A stretch of 64,000 nt of DNA from Gnetum montanum (Eukaryota > Streptophyta > Gnetopsida > Gnetales > Gnetaceae). The notes under the pieces are model-generated. The model saw only the letters and a program-made list of their open reading frames with translations. It did not search any database and had not been told where the DNA came from. Shown here in pieces: positions 22,460 through 35,336 of this stretch. Position numbers and translations under genes: made by a program. How positions within the stretch are numbered: the first letter of the stretch is position 1; the number at the start of each line of letters is the position of its first letter. The stretch spans positions 1,241,420 to 1,305,419 of the forward strand of contig MNCI01003975.1 in assembly GCA_015680685.1 (NCBI GenBank), written 5' to 3'.

Positions 22460-23815
22460 ACCTCATTTAATGTCATTAGCATGAAACCCTAGAGATGTGG
22501 ACCTCGATTCTTAATGTGGAGACAATACGGCATAAATAGATGGTTCATTCGTAGGAAGGTCTTCACTAACAAGGATTGAAGTCAACATACGTACTAGAGC
22601 TTCCTGATGTACCAGGGAGGTCATTACTAGGTCATATAGGCTTAGAGAGGTGTTCTTTTGTTTTAAGGCCTGTGTAACCTGGGTTAGGGCACTTGCCAAG
22701 TCTTTGCTATTTGGGATGTTCTTATCTATTGCAACTTGGTCCATTTGACCCAACATTTGTATCTCTCATGGAAGAGTTTTTGCATTATTAACTGTAGCCA
22801 TTAGGTTTGGGACATTGGACAATCCTGAGTTCTTTTCTTGATGACTTGTGCTAGGCTCATCAATAGTTGGAACCATAGGGACAACATCCAGCGGTGTGGG
22901 TTTTGGTAGTCCCAACCCATGACCATGACGTTCTTTTGCCAGATGTTCCCTGGTCAGTCTATCGGTGAGGCGTTCTCACAAGGGTCGTGGGGGAACTCTT
23001 GGGGGTTGTACATTAGGGTGTTTTGGCACTTGGATTACAAATGGCATGGGTCAAGTTTGCGATGGCATGTTTGCTATTGCAACCGCAGGGTGTACTTGGA
23101 TGATGAATGGTTTTTGCAGTGTAGGAGATGTATGTGTGGAAAAAGGAGCTTGTGGAGGTGTTAGCATAGATGTGGTTTTAGCATGCACATGAATCACAAA
23201 AGGCTTTCGTGGGATGTCTTGTTCATTGCTGACATGGATGGTGTTAAGAGGATCTTTGTAGACCCCATAGATCGATTTTGAGGTTTTACTGGGTTGGCTT
23301 CATCAAATACTATCTCACCTCTATCAATCATACATTGTATGTCTTGTTTTAGGGTGAAGTAGTAGTCGGTTCCATGTCCACATCATTGGTGATACTCACA
23401 GAATCTGTTTAACCTAAAACCTCTTGGAACAGGGGGTTCATTAGCTGTTGCCGACGTTGGGTTTTTCACCAACTCATAGTATCGGTCGTATTTTTGGGAC
23501 GCTGTAGGAGACATTTTCTTATGTTTAATCAACCCAACCTTTAGAAGTTGATCAAATAGTTGTGAAGGCTTCATGGGTAAGGGTGTGTACTGGGCAAGGT
23601 TTTTTGTTCGAAGGTACGAGTATGACCCGTGTTAGTAGTTTGGGCAGAGGAGGATTCAGGTGTAGGTGCAGGGGTAGTTCTTCCGTGACTAGTGGGGGCA
23701 GCAGGTTGTTTCCCTTTCTTCCTTGTAGTATTGGGTTGAACTATCTCTACCAATACTGCGACTATTGTTTTAGACTTGTCTTTATCTTTCCTCGTAGGAA
23801 GGAACCCAATTTTAG
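22460..23815 (-). pseudogene. Element C: gag C-terminal half
   Basis: Frames at 23815-23383 and 22756-22511 match E gag: PSQLFDQLLKVGLIKHKK, KYDRYYELVKNP and VPRGFRLNRFCEYHQ. After a TGA, CGHGTDYYFTLKQDI continues as a knuckle-like CxxH...GHxT motif. The last part (LYDLVMTSLVHQEALVRML) precedes protease in all three family members. The N-terminal gag half is missing. Confidence 0.8.
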
Positions 23816-24142
23816 GCCTAAGTGGGCCATGATGCCAATTTAAGGTCATAGCAAGTCATGGTCATAGCAAGCCATGGTCACATGGTGCCAAATGGTGGTC
23901 AAAGAAGGACAAACCCCATATTCAATACCAATAAAAAGCTAAACAAAGATAAAAAAGGCTATAAAAATGCAAATAGATAACCTATAATGCTATATAAAGG
24001 TCATAAGAAGACTAACAAGGTTGACAATGCAACACCAAGCTAAAACAAGTCAAAGCATCATGTAATAAGGTAAAAATTAAGCAAAATAAGCTACATATGA
24101 TCAAATTTTGTTAATATAGATCAAAAGGGATTATACTTTTTT

Positions 24143-24258
24143 AGTTTTAGGCCTTAGCGGGCCATAATGCTAGTTTAAAGTCTTAGTGGACTACAATGCC
24201 AGTTTAGAGCCTTAGTGAACTATGACGCAAGTTTAGAGGCTTAGCGAACTATAATTTT
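24143..24258. repeat. 29-bp tandem repeat in the spacer of element D
   Basis: Units starting agtttwragsc begin at 24143, 24172, 24201 and 24230, 29 bp apart, with substitutions. More diverged relatives lie around 23811-23870 and 24260-24345. On the minus strand the unit reads gtccactaagactttaaact, which matches single copies in element E (37439-37460). Confidence 0.8.
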
Positions 24259-24585
24259 GCCAATCTAAGGTCATGGATCATCATGTTGTGTGATTATCTT
24301 TGTCAATTTAAGGCCATGTTAGGAAATGATGTCATTTTAAGATCTTAGCATACCATTGTTAAAGAGAAACTTACATTTTTTGGTGATTTCATGTTTTAAG
24401 GCTTTTCTTATGTTTATAACATGAGTAAAGGTAAAGAAAATGAAAGTAGAAACATAGGCTATATGCATAAAGAGTTAGACAAAGTATGTAAAAAGATATA
24501 GCAAATTAAGAAAGCAAGGTTAGGCCACACGGCTATCAGTGCATCTAGTTATAGGGGCATGGGATGAAAAAGGTTAAGGTGAACT

Positions 24586-25419
24586 TCACTTGTGCAAATT
24601 CTTCCTAATCTCTACAAGATTAGGGAATGAGTAAGGTTTGCTCTGCACATTCTTATTTTCATAATCCCCTTCGTTGATGATGTTAAAAGGGAGTTCATCC
24701 CATGATGCATTCCATTGCTTATCATTGTCATTGTTGGGTTGTTGAACTTCATGGCGAGGAGCTTTTTCTTGAAGCTCCACTTCAAACCCCTACTCTGTGT
24801 TCACATTGTTGATAGCAAGGGGAACTATGTTATCACCATGAATGATGATTTCAACTTCTTATTAAGGAAGGTAAATTTCTTGATGGATGGATGAGGATAT
24901 AGCTCGTAATTGATCCAACCAAGGTCTTCCCAAGAAAAGGTTAAACCCTAGTGTTTCCTCCACCACTAAGAAACTAACATTCGCAGGGCATTGCTCCCTT
25001 GCCACAAAGTCTAAGGAGATGGACCCCATGATGACAACCATAGATTAATTAAAAGACTTGAGGATAGTTGTTTATGTAGGTTGTATTTGCATAGTTAACC
25101 CCAAGCGTTCAACAATGGTGTAGGGGATGACAATGGTTGTAGCTCCATCATCAACATGCACCCTATGCACTTTAAATTACCCTACACATATGGTTATGAA
25201 TAGAGAAGCCCTAGTTACTTTGCCATTTTATGGATTAACCTTAATTTTGCTATCATGAAATACTAGGGATGTTGACTTTTCCTCCCTTGGTAAGGAAGGA
25301 ACCATCATTGCATGGATGGCTTCCTCATCAACAGGAATGTCCTCACTAACGAGGATGAAACCTAACATTTTGACCAATGCCTCACAATGTGTGGTAGAAG
25401 TCATGATCAGTTCATACAA
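24586..25419 (-). pseudogene. Element D: protease region
   Basis: The frame 25419-25228 (MYELIMTSTTHCEALVKML, then SEDIPVDEEAIHAMM) equals the block before protease in C and E. The catalytic VHVDDGATT is read at about 25160-25137, and the acidic tail SWDELPFNIINEGDYE at 24700-24640. Several stops and frame changes break it. Confidence 0.8.
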
Positions 25420-25449
25420 TCTTAAAGTTATGTTTTTCTACTTGAGGGA

Positions 25450-27333
25450 TTGCCTAACTTAGTATATCACACTAAGGAAGTTTCTATCGTTAGCCATGGA
25501 CTTGTTTCCCCAGTTGTGCTTTACTTCCTTCATGTGCCCAAAAATGCAAACTTCATCTCTAGGTTATGGCTATTGATACTTTTTTCCATTCTTCTAGTTA
25601 TGAGCTTTGGTGCCTTCCTATGGCCTATTGATTAGAGCAGGTTAGGTAGAGGAGGTCATGGATATAGCCGAAATAGGAGCAGGCTTTAGTTGATCCACTT
25701 CCTTTCATGCCTCCATCTGCTTGTCACCCTTGTTGTTGGGCTTTTTCTTATGCTTCTTCGTTTGCTTGGTCAAAGTTTTTTTATTATCATTCGTTGGTTG
25801 TGAGGAAGGGGTATTAGTATTAGCCACCACAGGAGGTCATTTTGCAATTGTTTGAGCTATGGCTATTTAGGTTGTGTTGGGTTGAGGCACCTTGATGATA
25901 AAAGGATTCCTTGGAGGCATTCATGATGGTAATCATATGATAAAGGGGGATCTTGAGTTGTTGGAGGCTAAAGAAATCCTTTCATCATGAGGTACTTAGA
26001 TCATGAATGGTTCTCCTACGGTTTTCGATCATCATTAATGTTAAATGTTGAAATTATGTAAGGGCTATCATTAGCATTCAACAGGTCCTTGTAAACTTCC
26101 ATCAACTGATATTATAGTCCAAATGAATTAGAAGCATCTAAGACCAACTCCTTCCTATCTATCATCCTCTTCAGGTCATCCCTTAGCACAAGGTGGAAGT
26201 CTATGTCATGACCAAGCAACTAGTAATAGTGGTAGAAGCAGTCTAACTTGATGTACTTTGGAAGTTGAGGGTCATCTTTGATTGTTCTAATGGGATCTTT
26301 GACAATTTCATAGAGTTTACCATGCTTCTTTTGAGAAGCTTTAGACATCTATTTGTATTGAATCATCCACTTTTCAAACATTCATCTCATAGCTTTGATG
26401 GTTTTAATGGTAGCATAGTATACTTGGATCTATTCTTTCTTTTGAAATTAGGTATGGTTGTTGTTGATGCAATGGCCCGAGTGGTTGATGGTTGGTTATT
26501 GCTATCATTAGTGGGGGCCTTGGATGGGTTGGTCTTTGGCCCCTTAGTTTGTGATTTTTGCTTTTTTATTCATAATTTCTACAGTCATATTGTTTTGTTT
26601 GTTTCTCTCTTTGTCTCTTCATGTATGTTGATTTTTATATGCTACGTAGGTCGGATCATGATTGGCCTCCGCAACATCCTCTATACTTTTAGTTTGAGAA
26701 AATGCCTGGCTAAGAAACCACAAGTTAAGGTAGTAGATCTTGGACTTGATGAAGTCATTAACTACTTTCTTAAATATGGCCAGTAGGTGGACTTTAGCTA
26801 TAGGCTTTGGTATTTCATTTAGAAGTTCATTCCATTGTTGGATGAACTTCTACATGAGTTCTAAGGATCCCTGCTTGACCTTTATGAGTTGGACAAGCAT
26901 TGTATTAGGCTTCAAGTTATACTTGAAGTGGTTGACAAACTAGGTAATCAAGTCCTCCACAGAGAATATGGATCCCCTAGGTAATGCATGGAACAAGTCA
27001 AGTGCTTTCCTAGTCAAAGACATAGGAAAAATCCTCATGATGGTATGAGGCCATGGTTGTAAGAGTAAGCATTCAAATTGAAAGGTGATAAGGTAAGCAT
27101 TAGGATCACCTTCTCCATTGTATTTGCTAAATTGGGGAATAGGGACACTAGGAGGAAGTGTTAAGGATGGAACCACAGAATTGATGGGATCATCCTAGTA
27201 GAAGTTCATAATCTTGACTATTTGTGAAGTAGAGGCTTTAAGCATCTTCAATTCATCCATCAAGTCCTGGATCATCTAGAAGACTTGATCCATGCCCTAT
27301 GGTGGCCTTGTTGGCTATGGGCTTTGGACATAC
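25450..27333 (-). pseudogene. Element D: gag core and C-terminal half
   Basis: The open frame 27176-26940 holds VPSLTLPPSVPIPQFSKYNG, EGDPNAYLITF, LLLQPWPHTIMRIFPMSL and RKALDLFHALPRGSI, the same as E 33500-33720. Downstream the match continues in the same frame with in-frame stops (HFKYNLKP, FIQQWNELLNEI, DFIKSKIYYLN). The large open frame on the plus strand at 26265-26786 is only the reverse of this gag. Confidence 0.85.
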
Positions 27334-28207
27334 TGATGAATTGTAAGTTGGCTGTGTTGACTGGGCCCCCCATCTACTAGGCCCCATCGATGCATGATTT
27401 GATGGGTTGACATGGCCCCATAAACATCGTGTCTATTTTTTCCTATAAATACATGCTCACCTACCATGTTTATAGAATATCTTGTCATAGCATAGCAAAT
27501 CTCTTGTAGTTTTTCTTTCCCATAGTTAGAACATTTTACCAAGTGCCCATAGCAAGAGTCACCGAGTATACAGATCTTTATTTGAGCACTGTTGTTCTTG
27601 AGCACGGCAATGTGTGTAGTAATAAAAATGAGCTTTGTAATAAACCTTGTAACACTTTGGCTAGATTAAATATTTTCTTTATGCATTCAATGTTTTCAGC
27701 AATTTTATTTAATACTTTTAAGTAATTTAGCTAAATTAAGCTAGATCAAATAGTGACTGATTAAGCACATAAGTACAATTGCTTCAAGCATGCGCATGAT
27801 GCTTGGTAATCCCAATAATGTTTAACATTTGGTAACCCAACAATGTTATATGTGTTCAAGATGTGTACAAAAAGTGGAACTAGATGCTTATGTTAGGATT
27901 AGTTATATATTGGTCAGTTAGTTAGATTAAATTAGCAATTAAATTACTTCATTCTTTCCATCCATTATTTTAAGCACCCAAAACATAAAACATAAAAAAT
28001 AATAAAAATCATATGGCTCGATTACACTTAACCATACCTTTGCATATCACAAGTGTAATTGGGAAGACAATGAATGACTATTAGGGCTAGTTCCACTTCC
28101 TAGAGGCTAGTGTACCGAAAGACAAAGGGTCCATGGAATTCAACTGCATCGCATGCAAACACTTAGTGATTCATATGGTTGAGCGTAGGGGTATTCACCA
28201 CTCATCA
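27334..28207 (+). repeat. Element F: 5' LTR
   Basis: 874 bp from tgatgaattg to ctcatca, with a TATA box (TATAAATA, 27444-27451). It is related to the LTRs of A and B, especially the right half. Confidence 0.92.
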
Positions 28208-28208
28208 T

Positions 28209-28226
28209 TGGCACCATTGCTAGGGA
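28209..28226 (+). other. Element F: primer-binding site (tRNA-Asp type)
   Basis: tggcaccattgctaggga starts one base after the 5' LTR and is the same tRNA-Asp type as in A and B. Confidence 0.8.
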
Positions 28227-28400
28227 CTCTTTTTGTTTGAAATGTGCACTATCTAGGCATAGTGAAAATCATTAACATCATTGGATGAACCCTAAGATCA
28301 AAATCATTCTATAAATAAATATAATAATTTAAGCACATTGATATCTTATTCTAATTGAAAATTTTCTTCTTGTCATAGGTGCAATGATAGTAAGTGACCT

Positions 28401-30986
28401 ATGCCTCAAGAATGCAAGGTGGTATATGCTCATTCATATGAGTATGTACCTGACCTCACCTTCATCTTACATCAAGATGAACAATATAGTTTTGAGATAT
28501 GGAAGATAACATTATATTTCCTCTTGATTGATTTGTGCCTAGGATGTTGCTCCAACCTCTTAGGAGGTTGGGCATCTAGGATCTTCAAGAAGAGTACGGT
28601 GTGCATGACCATGACTACCATCCCACTGAAACACAACATAGGAGAGATCGACACCAGGCGAAGCATCATAAAGCTATGAAGGAAAAATAGTTCACCAATC
28701 CCTTGCTCCTGGTCAACCAAACTGATAATGAGGATCCTCCCTTTGAAGGTTCTCAACATGAAGATTCTTCACCCCTTAACATTGATGATAGAGGCTTGAA
28801 CCTGAATCTACAATCCACTATCAATAATTCAAGTTCAAGCAAAAGTGTGAGTGAAGGAAAGGGCTCAAGCAACCATCAAGATGATAAGAAAGCTAATGAA
28901 TGTCATCATGACAAGTGTAGAGGATGTGGCAAACACCATGCTAGTGGCAATCCTTCTTCTCTTCACCCTCTTCGTCTGCATCTTCTTCTTTCTCTTCTGG
29001 TTCTGATAGATGCCATAGAAAGGACAAACATGATGAAAGTGAACAATAGGACAATAATGATAGTCAAACCCATCATAAATGAAGGGGTAGTAGAGAACAT
29101 CATAGGCATCATTGAAATAATGATGATGATGAGCCTTTGGTGGTAACTCAAAGCATGCTAAATATTGCAAAGGTAGTAAAAATTTGAACCAGGCATGTGA
29201 AAGATAGTCAGATCAAGCGACTTGAAATGAATAATATCTTTAGATTTGAGGGCGAATATAACTCTAATCCACAAACACAACTTCAAGTCCTTCATGATGC
29301 ATGTTCTTTACAAAATATTGAAAATGATTGGTAGAAAGTAAGCTATTTCCTAGGACACTAATCAAGAAAGTAAAAAGTTGGTAATAGTCCTTGAAGCCAA
29401 AATCCATCCGCAGGTGGAGTACAATCCTAGAGTTGTTCAATGATAAATATCAGGCATACTTCCAAGTGTCTAATATGAGAAGGCAAAACTAAGGTAGAGG
29501 CAAGAAACACATGAACCCTTGGACACCGCCATGGGTAGATACTATTCTCTCATACACTGATGCCTTGGCCATGGTTACTCTCAATGGAAACAACTTCACC
29601 ACATCATAGATGAACTCAAATTAGAAATAAGAAGAACTCTTGGGATTTATGCCCAAGGAAGATTATCAGAACTTAGAGTCCATTAGAATCAAAGGTTGAT
29701 AGAGTAGGTAGCAAAAGAAGAAGAAGAGTTGAGAAAATGAGAAAGTGTTAAAGAGTATAATTGGAATCCTTCCATCATAAAAAGTGATGTTCGATTCTGT
29801 GACAGTGAGAGGGAGGAACCACTTGATGAGGTGTTGCAATGAAAAACCTTGCCAATTAAAAAATTTGTTTCTAATATATCGACCAAGGTTGATAAATTAT
29901 GGGACACTTTGGACAAAAATTCTAAATTGCTATAAAAATTGCAAAAGAATCCAAAGAACAAGGTAGTGATCATGATCACAAGATGCACAGAGAAGCTAAA
30001 TGTGCCTATCAAAGGGGTAAGGGAAAAGCTACTGTATAGTAGAAAAAGTTGTGAAGTTAGAATCAAATGATAATGATGGGTGTGACATCTGCTAATATGA
30101 ATATCCTAAAGGATGTTGCCCTATTGTGTCACACTTGTAGGAGTCTTAGACTGGCAAGAAGGCAAGCACCCAAAAGATTACCTTATCCTCAAGGTAACCC
30201 AAGGCATTTCCACCAAGCACCTAGAAGTTGTGTATGTGCTAAACTTAGACTGGCAAGAAGGCAAGCACCTAAAAGATTACCTTATTCTCAAGGCAACCCA
30301 AGCAAGTTCCACCAACAACAATAGGCTTATTATCCAAGTGGAGCTCCACCATAGCCATATGAGTAGTACCAATAGTGGTAGCACCCATAGTCATGGGGCA
30401 TGCTAGCACCAAGGCAACAGTACCCTTATAGGCAACCAAATCCATATGGGTACTATGTTCAGCAACCAATGTCTCCATGTGGCTCTTCTAGTCATGTTTC
30501 TTTTTAGCATCACTACTACCCTTTGAAGTATCATAGAACTCATTCTCCATCTACTAGAGGAAAAACCCCATATCCCTATCATCCTTCTCATCCTTTAGCA
30601 CATGCTCCTCCACCCTCAACCTAATTACCACCTACTACATCCATGCAGAGTGAGCTTCTAGCCTAGCCACAATAATATAATGCTACCAGGGACATTAGCT
30701 TACAATTGGCTCCTCAAATAAGTGGTTTAGAACCAAGACCCTATAAAAGGCCATTCTTCAAAATCAATAGTCCTACTAAACCCTCACCTACTTATGCGAC
30801 TGGTCAACTTGTATCTCCTTCATCCTCTACATCCATTCTTTTTGAACACCCTTCAAACCAAACACCTCCCAAGATCTACATAGTTATGTTAACCCATGTG
30901 ATATCTAATTGGATCAAGGCTAGCAACCTTTCTAGGAAAAATTCTAATTTTTGAAGTCCTCTCATATATTTATAGATTGCTAGGAA
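28401..30986 (+). pseudogene. Element F: gag up to the start of protease
   Basis: The first block (MPQECKVVYAHSYEYVPDLTF) matches A at 7169. The gag core is readable at 29200-29700 (FRFEGEYNSNPQ, LHDACSLQNIENDW, HHIIDELKLEIRRTLG), the cysteine motif CQYEYPKGCCP at about 30090, and the proline-rich tail to LAPQISGLEPRP at 30710. The match to A stops at 30986, equivalent to A 9707, in the first codons of protease. Stops and at least one frameshift break the frame. Confidence 0.8.
30145..30342 (+). repeat. 99-bp tandem duplication inside element F gag
   Basis: The segment starting cttagactggcaagaaggca at 30145 is repeated from 30244 with a few changes. The length of 99 bp (33 codons) keeps the gag frame. 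A has one copy of the region. Confidence 0.85.
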
Positions 30987-32181
30987 TGGGTTACTTTTTC
31001 AGATGCTGCACAGCGTAAGGATCAGTGTCACCAACTTTTAGAGCCCCAAAACTGAGCCAAAATGACTTGATTTCAAGGGTGTAAGTCATCCTCAGGGGCC
31101 ACTATTGATAACTATGGATCCTAGCCTTCAAAAATTCTAGATTTTAGCTCAAAATTGCAAGTTTTGGAGGTCACATTGTAGGTCACGCTGGGCAGTCAAA
31201 TTTCTCTTGTTGTACATTTCATTATAAATCCCCATTTGTGCACATGTCAAGCCCTCATGGTCTAAATTAAATGTACTTTCATGGGCTTGAATACCCATAA
31301 ATTGTAAACCCCCCCCATGGGCTTGAATAACCCATAAATTGTAAAATGCAATGTACCTGGTCAAGAATGTAGCCCGCCACCCCACATCCAACTCGTGCAC
31401 AACTATCCAACACAGATACATTGAACCTGGTCAAAGAATGCAACTATCCAACACACATCCAACTCGTGCCAACTATCCATGGGACACATGTCGCTAGATC
31501 TACTTTCCTCTCATCTCACAACCGTTGATTCCATTCTTGGATTTCATGCCCGAGCCCAGCCCAACCCTATAAATACCCTGTCAATTCACATAAACTGGGG
31601 GCAAAAAAAATTGGGAGGCAAAAAAATTGGAGAGATTGGAAATTCTGAGAGAGGATAGAACCTGCAATCCTTGGACACTCGGCACACTTGACTCCTGGCA
31701 TCCAAGCATTTCTCACCTCCATCATCACATCGTTGCATCATATCATCCCGAGGCTAGGCATTTGACTTGCCATCCACACGTGTGCAACTACGCTTTGACC
31801 GGTGCACATTTATTTTAAAACAATATAATACAGTTTCATTATTGCCTCCCGTTTACATTATTTACTTTGGTTTACACTTTGTTTACAATATATCTCTATT
31901 TACGCTTTATTTATAATTTAGTATGCTCTATTTACATTTCGTGTCGCTGTTTGCATTCCGTTTACATTCCGTTTACACCGTTTACGATAACCCCAGTGCT
32001 AGTCGTAGCTTACGCTTGGGGAAGTCCTTGGTTGATTTGCATGCAGACCATCCAAGGCACTCTGCCTTCGTTTACTTTTCCAGCTTGCCCTCGAGCAAAG
32101 GCAGGGTCAGCTGTGGCTATCCGATGATCTCTCAGTGTCTATTTCCCTTCCAGCCTTACACCGACGATTTAGGTCAATACA
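30987..32181 (+). repeat. Element E: 5' LTR
   Basis: 1195 bp from tgggttactttttcag to gtcaataca. It contains a TATA box (CTATAAATA, about 31567) and, near 31279-31345, two copies of a block with atgggcttgaata and cccataaattgtaaa. The right half consists of repeated tttac/ttacg motifs. Differences from the 3' LTR are only about 1-2% outside indels. Confidence 0.88.
31566..31574 (+). promoter_or_regulatory. Element E: TATA box in the 5' LTR
   Basis: ctataaata in the context cccaaccctataaataccc, repeated in the 3' LTR at about 39465-39473. It is the likely start region of E transcription. Confidence 0.65.
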
Positions 32182-32186
32182 GTTTT

Positions 32187-32203
32187 TGGCGCTAGAAGGA
32201 GGG
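32187..32203 (+). other. Element E: primer-binding site
   Basis: tggcgctagaaggaggg lies five bases after the 5' LTR end. It differs from the tRNA-Asp site of family 1; I do not assign the tRNA. Confidence 0.6.
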
Positions 32204-32499
32204 CATGAACCATTTTTGTCTACATTTTTGATTAGTTAAAACTCTGGATGTTCTAGAGAGCATAACAAGTTCTCAGAGCATAGCAAGCTCCAGCGTAGCG
32301 AGTGTAGCGCTAGAGTTGGCCATTTTTAGCAGTTTTTACACTTAGCATTTTTTCCCTACATTTTCATACTTAGCATTTTTTTTCTTTCATTTTTACACAT
32401 CCATTTTCCTACTACTAGCAGATTTAGTCATTTTTTTCTTTCGTTTTCAAAGTTAGCCATTTTCTACAAATAGCAACTTTCACAACCCAATTTGTGAAT

Positions 32500-35336
32500 A
32501 TGAATCCAGATCAACCTTCTACATCAATGCCTAACATGTTTGATACCACAATCCAACCAAAGTGAGCCACACTAAGCCCTGAACAATATAACTTCATTTG
32601 TGTAAAAATCCAAGCCAACTTGCCTATCGATCGTGTGGAAAGGGAAGCGAAACGAGACTATGAACTTGTCCACAAAGGAGGTCGTGAGTTCATCCCTTCA
32701 GCATTTGATATAATCCCGTTGTCTGAACACCATCATAAACTCATATCCCAGCTTCTTATGGCTAGAAGTCAAACCTTACAACTACCGCCAATAGAGCCTC
32801 AATATGAGGAAGATGATTTTGTAGCCCAATCTGAACATGAAGAATCATATCATACCATTAGGCCCCATGCCCAATCAAACCCATTATTCCATCCTTTTCT
32901 AGAAGAAACTGTGCTTCCTCCTTCATTCGCAAACACTCGAGCACCAATTTCCTGACAAGAGGTACCTACTTCCATTCCTATCTTCTCCGTACCCAATAAT
33001 TTTCATTCTAATGCGTCTACTTCCATCATTCCTCCACAAGCACAGTCCCAACAACTTCCCCCCCAAACCAATGCAGAGTCAATCTTTCGACCTCAAGTAA
33101 TTGGAATGCCATCGGTCATACCAGCTTCCACATCCACCCATTACATACCTCAGGTGCATATCCATGGAGCACCATTAATTACTCCAACCCAACACGTTCA
33201 GGGTGTTACCTCACAACCTGTGGCTGGGCAGTGGGTTCCCCCAGTAGTCTCAGTTCTGAATACCATCCCACCACAACAAATGTTAGCCCAACTACCTCTC
33301 TTTCCACAAACAATGCAATAATTAAATCATTATCATCCACAATCCGCTCAATCCACGGGTTTTCCTACTGCCCAAGAATGGGCAGACACACAAAAAATGA
33401 TGCACTCTTTGGTAGAGGAATTAAAACGCCTTAAAACTTTGAACAATGAGGAAGTCAAAGTACTAGATTTCTATCAAGATGACCCAATTAACCCCTCAGT
33501 TCCATCCTTAACCTTGCCAAAGGGAGTCTCGTTACCTCAGCTGACCAAGTACAATGGAGAGGGAGACCCAAATGCCCACCTAGTGACATTCTGAACTGAA
33601 AGTCTTTTGCTTCAAGCATGGCCCCATGTAATTCTGCGTGTCTTTGCTATGTCCTTAATAGGAAGAGCCTTAGACTGGTACCGAGCCTTACCCCGTAGCT
33701 CTATATCTTCTCTGGAGGATTTGTTGCACCAATTTGTCACCCATTTCAAATATAATCTAAAACCTGAAGCCACGTTAGATAGCTTGATTCAAATTAAACA
33801 AGTACCTTTAGAGCTAACACAGACATTTATCCAAAGATGGAGCGCCACCCTGAATGAACTTCACGAACCTATTCCTGAAACATATCTGCTTACCATCCTT
33901 AAGGTAGCCACAACTGACTTCATTAAATCAAAGCTTTATTATCTAAAACCCCATACTTTAAGTTAGGCATTTGTACAAATTAAAGACATAGAAGAGGCGG
34001 CACAATCAAGCAATGACCCAGCTTATATGGCCTACAAAAACCAACATACTCACAAGCAAAACACAACCAAGGCAATAGTAGTCGCAATCACAAAAGCAAC
34101 CAACTGGGGCCCAAAAGCTAAGCAACCTAAAGCCCCAGCTAACAAAGCCGCCAACTTTGGCACCAACTCACCTACATCAACAAGGGCCACCCCAAAGCCC
34201 AACTTTCAACGTAAGGACTGCTCAAAGTATACACCACTACCGATGCAACCCTCTCAACTATTGGAGCAACTCTTAAAAGCTAGGAAAATCCAACACAAAC
34301 ATGTGTCAGAGATTAGCCACCAAAGACATGATAGGTACTGCAAGCTACTAAGGAACCCCATCTTAGTAGTACCAAATGTGCCCCCGGTCCCACAATATTT
34401 TAAATTGGACTAATACTGTCATTACCAGCAAATGGCTGATCATAGTACAGACAATTATCATGCCTTGCAAGATGACCTACAAGGAATGATAAAACAAGGC
34501 CAACTAGTGATTGACACGGCAAGTCAATCCAACGCAGACGATGCCTCCTATGTCATAAAATCAACTAGCATAGGTGGCAATCCCAAGCCTATGCAAAAAC
34601 CTTTTGTGATCCGTGTGCCTCCCAGCAAGGCAAGGATCCCCCTAGCCTCTAGAAACAAGAGGCCTCCCTTTGTTATCAAGGTGCCACCCCAAGCACCCAC
34701 AACACCCTTTGTGGTCAAGGCTCCACAACGTTCATCCACTAAGACGTTAAACTGGCATGACTCGTCCGCTAAGATGTTAAATTGGCATGATGCAGCAACA
34801 AAAACCACTAAGCAACCTTTCATCATAAGAGTGCCACAACGAGATGGCCCCTCACCTACCCAAAGTCCAATAGTGGGCAATATCTCAATCCCTCCTCCTT
34901 CAAGGGTTGACCCCACTAGCAACCTAGGTAGGCCCACCAAATGGGAACGCAAGACGACAAAAGAGCACCTCGCAACTCCCATGGTCGAAGCAAAGGCCAC
35001 AACTGGCAAACAACAACTGAACACTGGGGCCCCTACCCCCAAGCAAACCAAGCCTAAGTCCCCCTCCCGAGAGGTCTGTCTCTCAAGCTTCACGAAGGAA
35101 GTCAAAGCCAACACAATGGCTAATGACAAGGACTTCGTAGCTGCACTAACCTAGGTAATGCAAACACTCAAGTAAAAGAACACAACATTTAACTTATACG
35201 ACCTAGTCAGGACCTCACCTACTCACTACCAAGCATTGGCCTAGGTCTTAGCCTCCATTCCTGTTATGGAGGACATTCCTGCAAATGAGACATCCATCCG
35301 TGCAACAATGTTGCCTCCCACACCATAAGAATTGGG
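32500..35336 (+). pseudogene. Element E: gag
   Basis: One frame from ATG 32500 (MNPDQPSTSMPN) stays in register for about 940 codons with roughly ten in-frame stops. In order it shows an N-terminal domain (IDRVEREAKRDYELVHKGG, EFIPSAFDIIPLSEHHH), a proline/glutamine-rich linker, the gag core (LTKYNGEGDPNAHLVTF, RALDWYRALPRSSISSLEDL, DFIKSKLYYLKP), a basic linker, a histidine-rich motif (YCHYQQMADHSTDNYHALQ; Cys-x2-His-like), and a long repetitive tail with PFVIRVPP- and PFVIKVPP-type blocks and NWHD. The open frame on the minus strand at 34548-35129 is its mirror and not a gene. C and D carry the same gag. Confidence 0.88.

Larger units (their letters stand above)
19191..23815 (-). mobile_element. 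Element C: truncated Gypsy copy, family 2
   Basis: Read on the minus strand the order is gag C-terminal end (23815-22460), protease (22454-21783), a 1.6-kb spacer, a pre-RT frame (20163-19834) and reverse transcriptase (19800-19191). RNase H, integrase and both LTRs are absent. The reverse transcriptase ends abruptly after LRLNPKQ at the junction with B. At the other end it starts inside gag, joined to the repeat spacer of D. Confidence 0.8.
23816..27333 (-). mobile_element. Element D: Gypsy family 2 copy, part downstream of the F insertion
   Basis: On the minus strand it runs gag (27333-25450), protease (25419-24590) and then a repeat-rich spacer (24560-23816). Its 5' part lies beyond element F at 43734 onward; the gag frame joins across the insertion at the target site CATAC/CATAT. 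No pol of its own is present: the spacer ends at the gag of C. Confidence 0.75.

Noticed and set aside
26265-26786. 173-codon open frame on the plus strand, hydrophobic
   Set aside because: It is the mirror of the minus-strand gag of element D; the apparent hydrophobic runs come from reading gag backward.
34548-35129. 193-codon open frame on the minus strand
   Set aside because: It is the reverse of the gag tail of element E, whose plus-strand reading matches C and D.
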